This document shows, piece after piece, positions 5,144-7,018 of a DNA stretch of 7,018 nucleotides; the first letter of the stretch is position 1, and the number at the start of each line of letters is the position of its first letter. The notes below the pieces were generated by a model. The model saw nothing but the letters and a program-made list of their open reading frames with translations, ran no database searches and was not told the DNA's origin. The translations under genes were made by a program, and so were the position numbers. Origin of the DNA: DATDYA01 sp035289165 (GTDB taxonomy: Bacteria > Patescibacteriota > Patescibacteriia > Magasanikbacterales > GWA2-37-8); the NCBI GenBank assembly GCA_035289165.1, contig DATDYA010000068.1, positions 1 through 7,018 of the forward strand, read 5' to 3'.

Positions 5144-6070
5144 TTATTCTCGAATCGCTTCTCCCTTTGGTAGAGCCTCCAACCAAACGCGCTCAACATC
5201 TTTGATATTTGACCAACTCCAACCATGTAGTTTTACCAGCTTGGGATGGGCGATGTAATGGATTTTTCCGTCTTTCCAAAGGAAAATACCAGTGGTTCCT
5301 CTAACTCTTACCAGTTGTTCCTTAGCCGAAGTAAAGAGCGCTCTTGGCGGATCACTCACCTTATGGGTGGTGTGGTTATAGTCGCCCAAAGATTTTCGGA
5401 TTATATCATAACTATACCGGTAGTCAAGGCCGGTTTTGTCGTCCCCCGGGTCGTTTACAATGAACTCCTGCCGGTCTTCATCATACCCAACAATCACAAA
5501 CATATGGTAATATGTTCCGCCAACGCGGAAGTGGATGTTTGGATTTTTTAGGTAAAAGCCATAAAGCGGAGTTATTACCGGGCGACCGGCGCGTACCTCG
5601 GCTTTAATATCGTCAAAAGTCGGATTTTCTACCACCCGTGAAGAATAATCTAAATATTCATTAATTAGCCGGTTGGTCCGAGCGGCGTTCGTATCCGCGT
5701 TTGAACCAAAGATTTTGTTTTCAATATTAAACAGACGTTGCATTTCTTCCTTAGCTTTCGCCGTGGAGAGATTTTTTACCCCAGCGTAGTAATCATTAAC
5801 CATAACAATCGACGCCTCTTCGCAAGCGTTTTTCCAAGGCCCAACCCAAGATCCATCTGGAATTTCCGATGTAAATGGTACATCCAAATTGATTAACTTT
5901 GGTAGTTCTGCCTCTTGGAAATCCGTCACTTCCTCCCGGACTATTTTAATTTCTTTGTTTTCGTTGTTGGTTTCCGTATTAACCTCACGGCTATTTTTTT
6001 CTTTTTGGGCAAAAACAATAATAGCTGGTAAGAGGATAAAGATAACGATGAGGCCAATAATTTTTTTCAT
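5144..6070 (-). CDS. Secreted C39-like (papain-fold) peptidase-domain protein
   Basis: This 308-residue exported protein (ATG at 6070; an in-frame GTG at 6079 would add three residues) has a basic start and a hydrophobic signal/anchor (about 4-21, ending PAIIVFAQ). A charged, Asn/Glu-rich linker (about 22-55) follows. The Peptidase_C39_2-like domain starts at LDVPFTSEIPDGSW and carries Cys83 (NACEEAS), His189 (YYHMFVIVGYD) and Asp207 (VNDPG), which form a complete Cys-His-Asp triad. The C-terminal about 55 residues (RVRGTTGIFLWKDGKIHYI onward) resemble a small beta module seen in CPR surface proteins; this is recognition, not proof. Likely role: a surface or secreted cysteine peptidase or amidase, substrate unknown. 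It lies 41 bases downstream of dnaX on the same strand and upstream of tRNA-Gln. A weak GAAGAG abuts the ATG. Confidence 0.85.
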   Translation of the reverse strand: MKKIIGLIVIFILLPAIIVFAQKEKNSREVNTETNNENKEIKIVREEVTDFQEAELPKLINLDVPFTSEIPDGSWVGPWKNACEEASIVMVNDYYAGVKNLSTAKAKEEMQRLFNIENKIFGSNADTNAARTNRLINEYLDYSSRVVENPTFDDIKAEVRAGRPVITPLYGFYLKNPNIHFRVGGTYYHMFVIVGYDEDRQEFIVNDPGDDKTGLDYRYSYDIIRKSLGDYNHTTHKVSDPPRALFTSAKEQLVRVRGTTGIFLWKDGKIHYIAHPKLVKLHGWSWSNIKDVERVWLEALPKGEAIRE

Positions 6071-6086
6071 ACTCTTCACTTTAAAA

Positions 6087-6104
6087 GGATAGATTACTCT
6101 ATCC
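6087..6104 (-). terminator. Weak hairpin between dnaX and the C39-like gene
   Basis: On the minus strand, GGATAG (6104-6099) pairs with CTATCC (6092-6087) around a 6-base loop. TTTT follows and then the start region of the C39-like gene. The six-pair stem suggests partial termination at best. It could also affect translation initiation of the downstream gene, whose start lies 17 bases on. Confidence 0.3.
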
Positions 6105-6111
6105 CTTTCCT

Positions 6112-7018
6112 TTATTCTTTTACTATTTCACCGCCGAAATCTGCGGCCAAGTCGTTCAGTTCTTCGGGCGGAGGATTGGTCACAGAAGCTTCTTCACATA
6201 GTTCGCAGACAAGAATAACGTTTTCATTTAGAATTTGCGACAAAGCTTCCTCTACCACTTTTTTGTTCTTCTTCTCTTCGATTTTTTCTTTGTGGAAAGA
6301 ATAGGGGAAAGAGATGTGCAATCCATGCTCCGATGTTTTTACCAGACTGGACATTTTTAAAACAAAGGTTAAAGAATGGTTGGTTTCAGATACTTTGTCT
6401 ATCGCTCTTGCCCACACCTTACGGATGTCTTCAATGGTTGTTTGGAGGGGGTGTTTGTTGGTAATGGTAGAAATAGCAGTTTTTAAAGTATTTTTTAAAC
6501 CGCTTTTTTCTTTTTCCTCCACAACAGTTTCTACAACTGTCGTTGGTGGATCATTGTTGACCTCGGTACCTTTTATTGTATCACCTTTTATGGTTGTGCC
6601 AAGCCCGCTCGAGTTTGGTGGTTCGCTTGGTGGCAATGTGTCATCGTGTCCTTCGAGATTAAATTCAATCGCAATAATTTCTAATGGTAAGGAGGGGATT
6701 GGTGAGGATTTAATTTGCAGTCGGGCTTCAATCATTCGGTAAGTAAGGCGACTGTAAAAACTGTTGTCTTTTACTTCAGCCAGGGCCATTAGTTTTTTCA
6801 AAGTATCTTTACTATACATTACGCTATCCACCAGTTTGGGGTCCACTTGCAAAAACAACAAATGGCGTAGTACTTCTAGAGTTTCCAAAGCAAACTGGTC
6901 AAAGCTGGCGCCCTCGTTTGTTAAATTGTTTAAAGTTTGGAGCGATTTGTTTGGTTGTTCTAGGGCAATGCCGGTCAAATATTCGATCACCGCGTCAATA
7001 TTCGATGGTGGTAAAATA
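6112..7018 (-). CDS. dnaX: DNA polymerase III subunit gamma/tau, C-terminal part (partial)
   Basis: The frame is open to the right edge; 301 residues are visible and the N-terminal ATPase domains lie outside. Reading starts FLPPSNIDAV and continues through a helical domain III-like region (about 1-120; ALETLEVLRHLLFLQ, then LTYRMIEARLQIKSSPIPSLPLEIIAIEF) used for clamp-loader assembly. A Pro/Thr/Ser-rich linker (about 121-188) and a C-terminal domain (about 190-285; IEDIRKVWARAI, then HISFPYSFHKEKIEEKKNKKVVEEAL) follow. The last is like the tau C-terminal domain of DnaX proteins, which contacts the polymerase and helicase in E. coli. Assignment rests on domain III and overall layout. Two in-phase U UUA AAA heptamers in the linker could produce a shorter, gamma-like form. 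Confidence 0.85.
   Translation of the reverse strand, partial: ILPPSNIDAVIEYLTGIALEQPNKSLQTLNNLTNEGASFDQFALETLEVLRHLLFLQVDPKLVDSVMYSKDTLKKLMALAEVKDNSFYSRLTYRMIEARLQIKSSPIPSLPLEIIAIEFNLEGHDDTLPPSEPPNSSGLGTTIKGDTIKGTEVNNDPPTTVVETVVEEKEKSGLKNTLKTAISTITNKHPLQTTIEDIRKVWARAIDKVSETNHSLTFVLKMSSLVKTSEHGLHISFPYSFHKEKIEEKKNKKVVEEALSQILNENVILVCELCEEASVTNPPPEELNDLAADFGGEIVKE

Noticed and set aside
6503..6509. AAAAAAG (minus strand) in dnaX, the E. coli frameshift heptamer
   Set aside because: It is in the wrong codon phase here (frame GAA AAA AGC), so tandem -1 slippage of the classical type is not possible; the U UUA AAA sites nearby are in phase.

Overview
The window looks like part of a small-genome bacterium of the Candidate Phyla Radiation (Patescibacteria, Parcubacteria-like). 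This is an inference from gene style: a secreted C39-like papain-fold protein, a solitary trpB, a cupredoxin lipoprotein, compact AT-leaning intergenic DNA, a tRNA with no encoded CCA, and almost no Shine-Dalgarno sequences. All visible stops are TAA or TAG. No rRNA or ribosomal protein is present, so the placement is tentative.

Layout. Bases 1-60 resemble the 3' end of RNase P RNA. A near-consensus promoter (160-187) then drives a cupredoxin lipoprotein (229-648) that ends at a 14-bp perfect hairpin. Bases 717-944 hold what appears to be a complete ribosome-mediated tryptophan attenuator: an extended -10 promoter, a 15-residue leader peptide with tandem Trp codons (MKIFCLKLNAWWTAS) that starts at or within a base or two of the predicted transcription start, mutually exclusive antiterminator and terminator helices, and a U tract. 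It precedes a full-length, Trp-free trpB (945-2153). A bidirectional terminator (2166-2196) separates trpB from a convergent GT4-type glycosyltransferase (minus strand, 2195-3325) that has its own extended -10 promoter.

A tight minus-strand operon follows: a class I methyltransferase broken by a single-base frameshift (4123-4790), a DsrE-like protein (3797-4120) and a one-TM SHOCT-domain protein (3542-3784). Its promoter region also carries a possible divergent 42-residue membrane microprotein (4825-4953). Further right on the minus strand are tRNA-Gln(CUG) with a strong terminator, the secreted C39-like protein (5144-6070), and the C-terminal part of dnaX running off the window (6112-7018). 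Upstream of its C-terminal domain, dnaX carries two in-phase U UUA AAA heptamers that could give a short, gamma-like product.

The most notable item is the trp attenuator controlling a lone trpB. Its layout matches the classical enterobacterial trpL scheme, but the host is apparently a reduced-genome lineage and the leader ORF is predicted to be nearly or fully leaderless. Promoters, helices and frameshift sites were found by eye; no folding or homology search was run.
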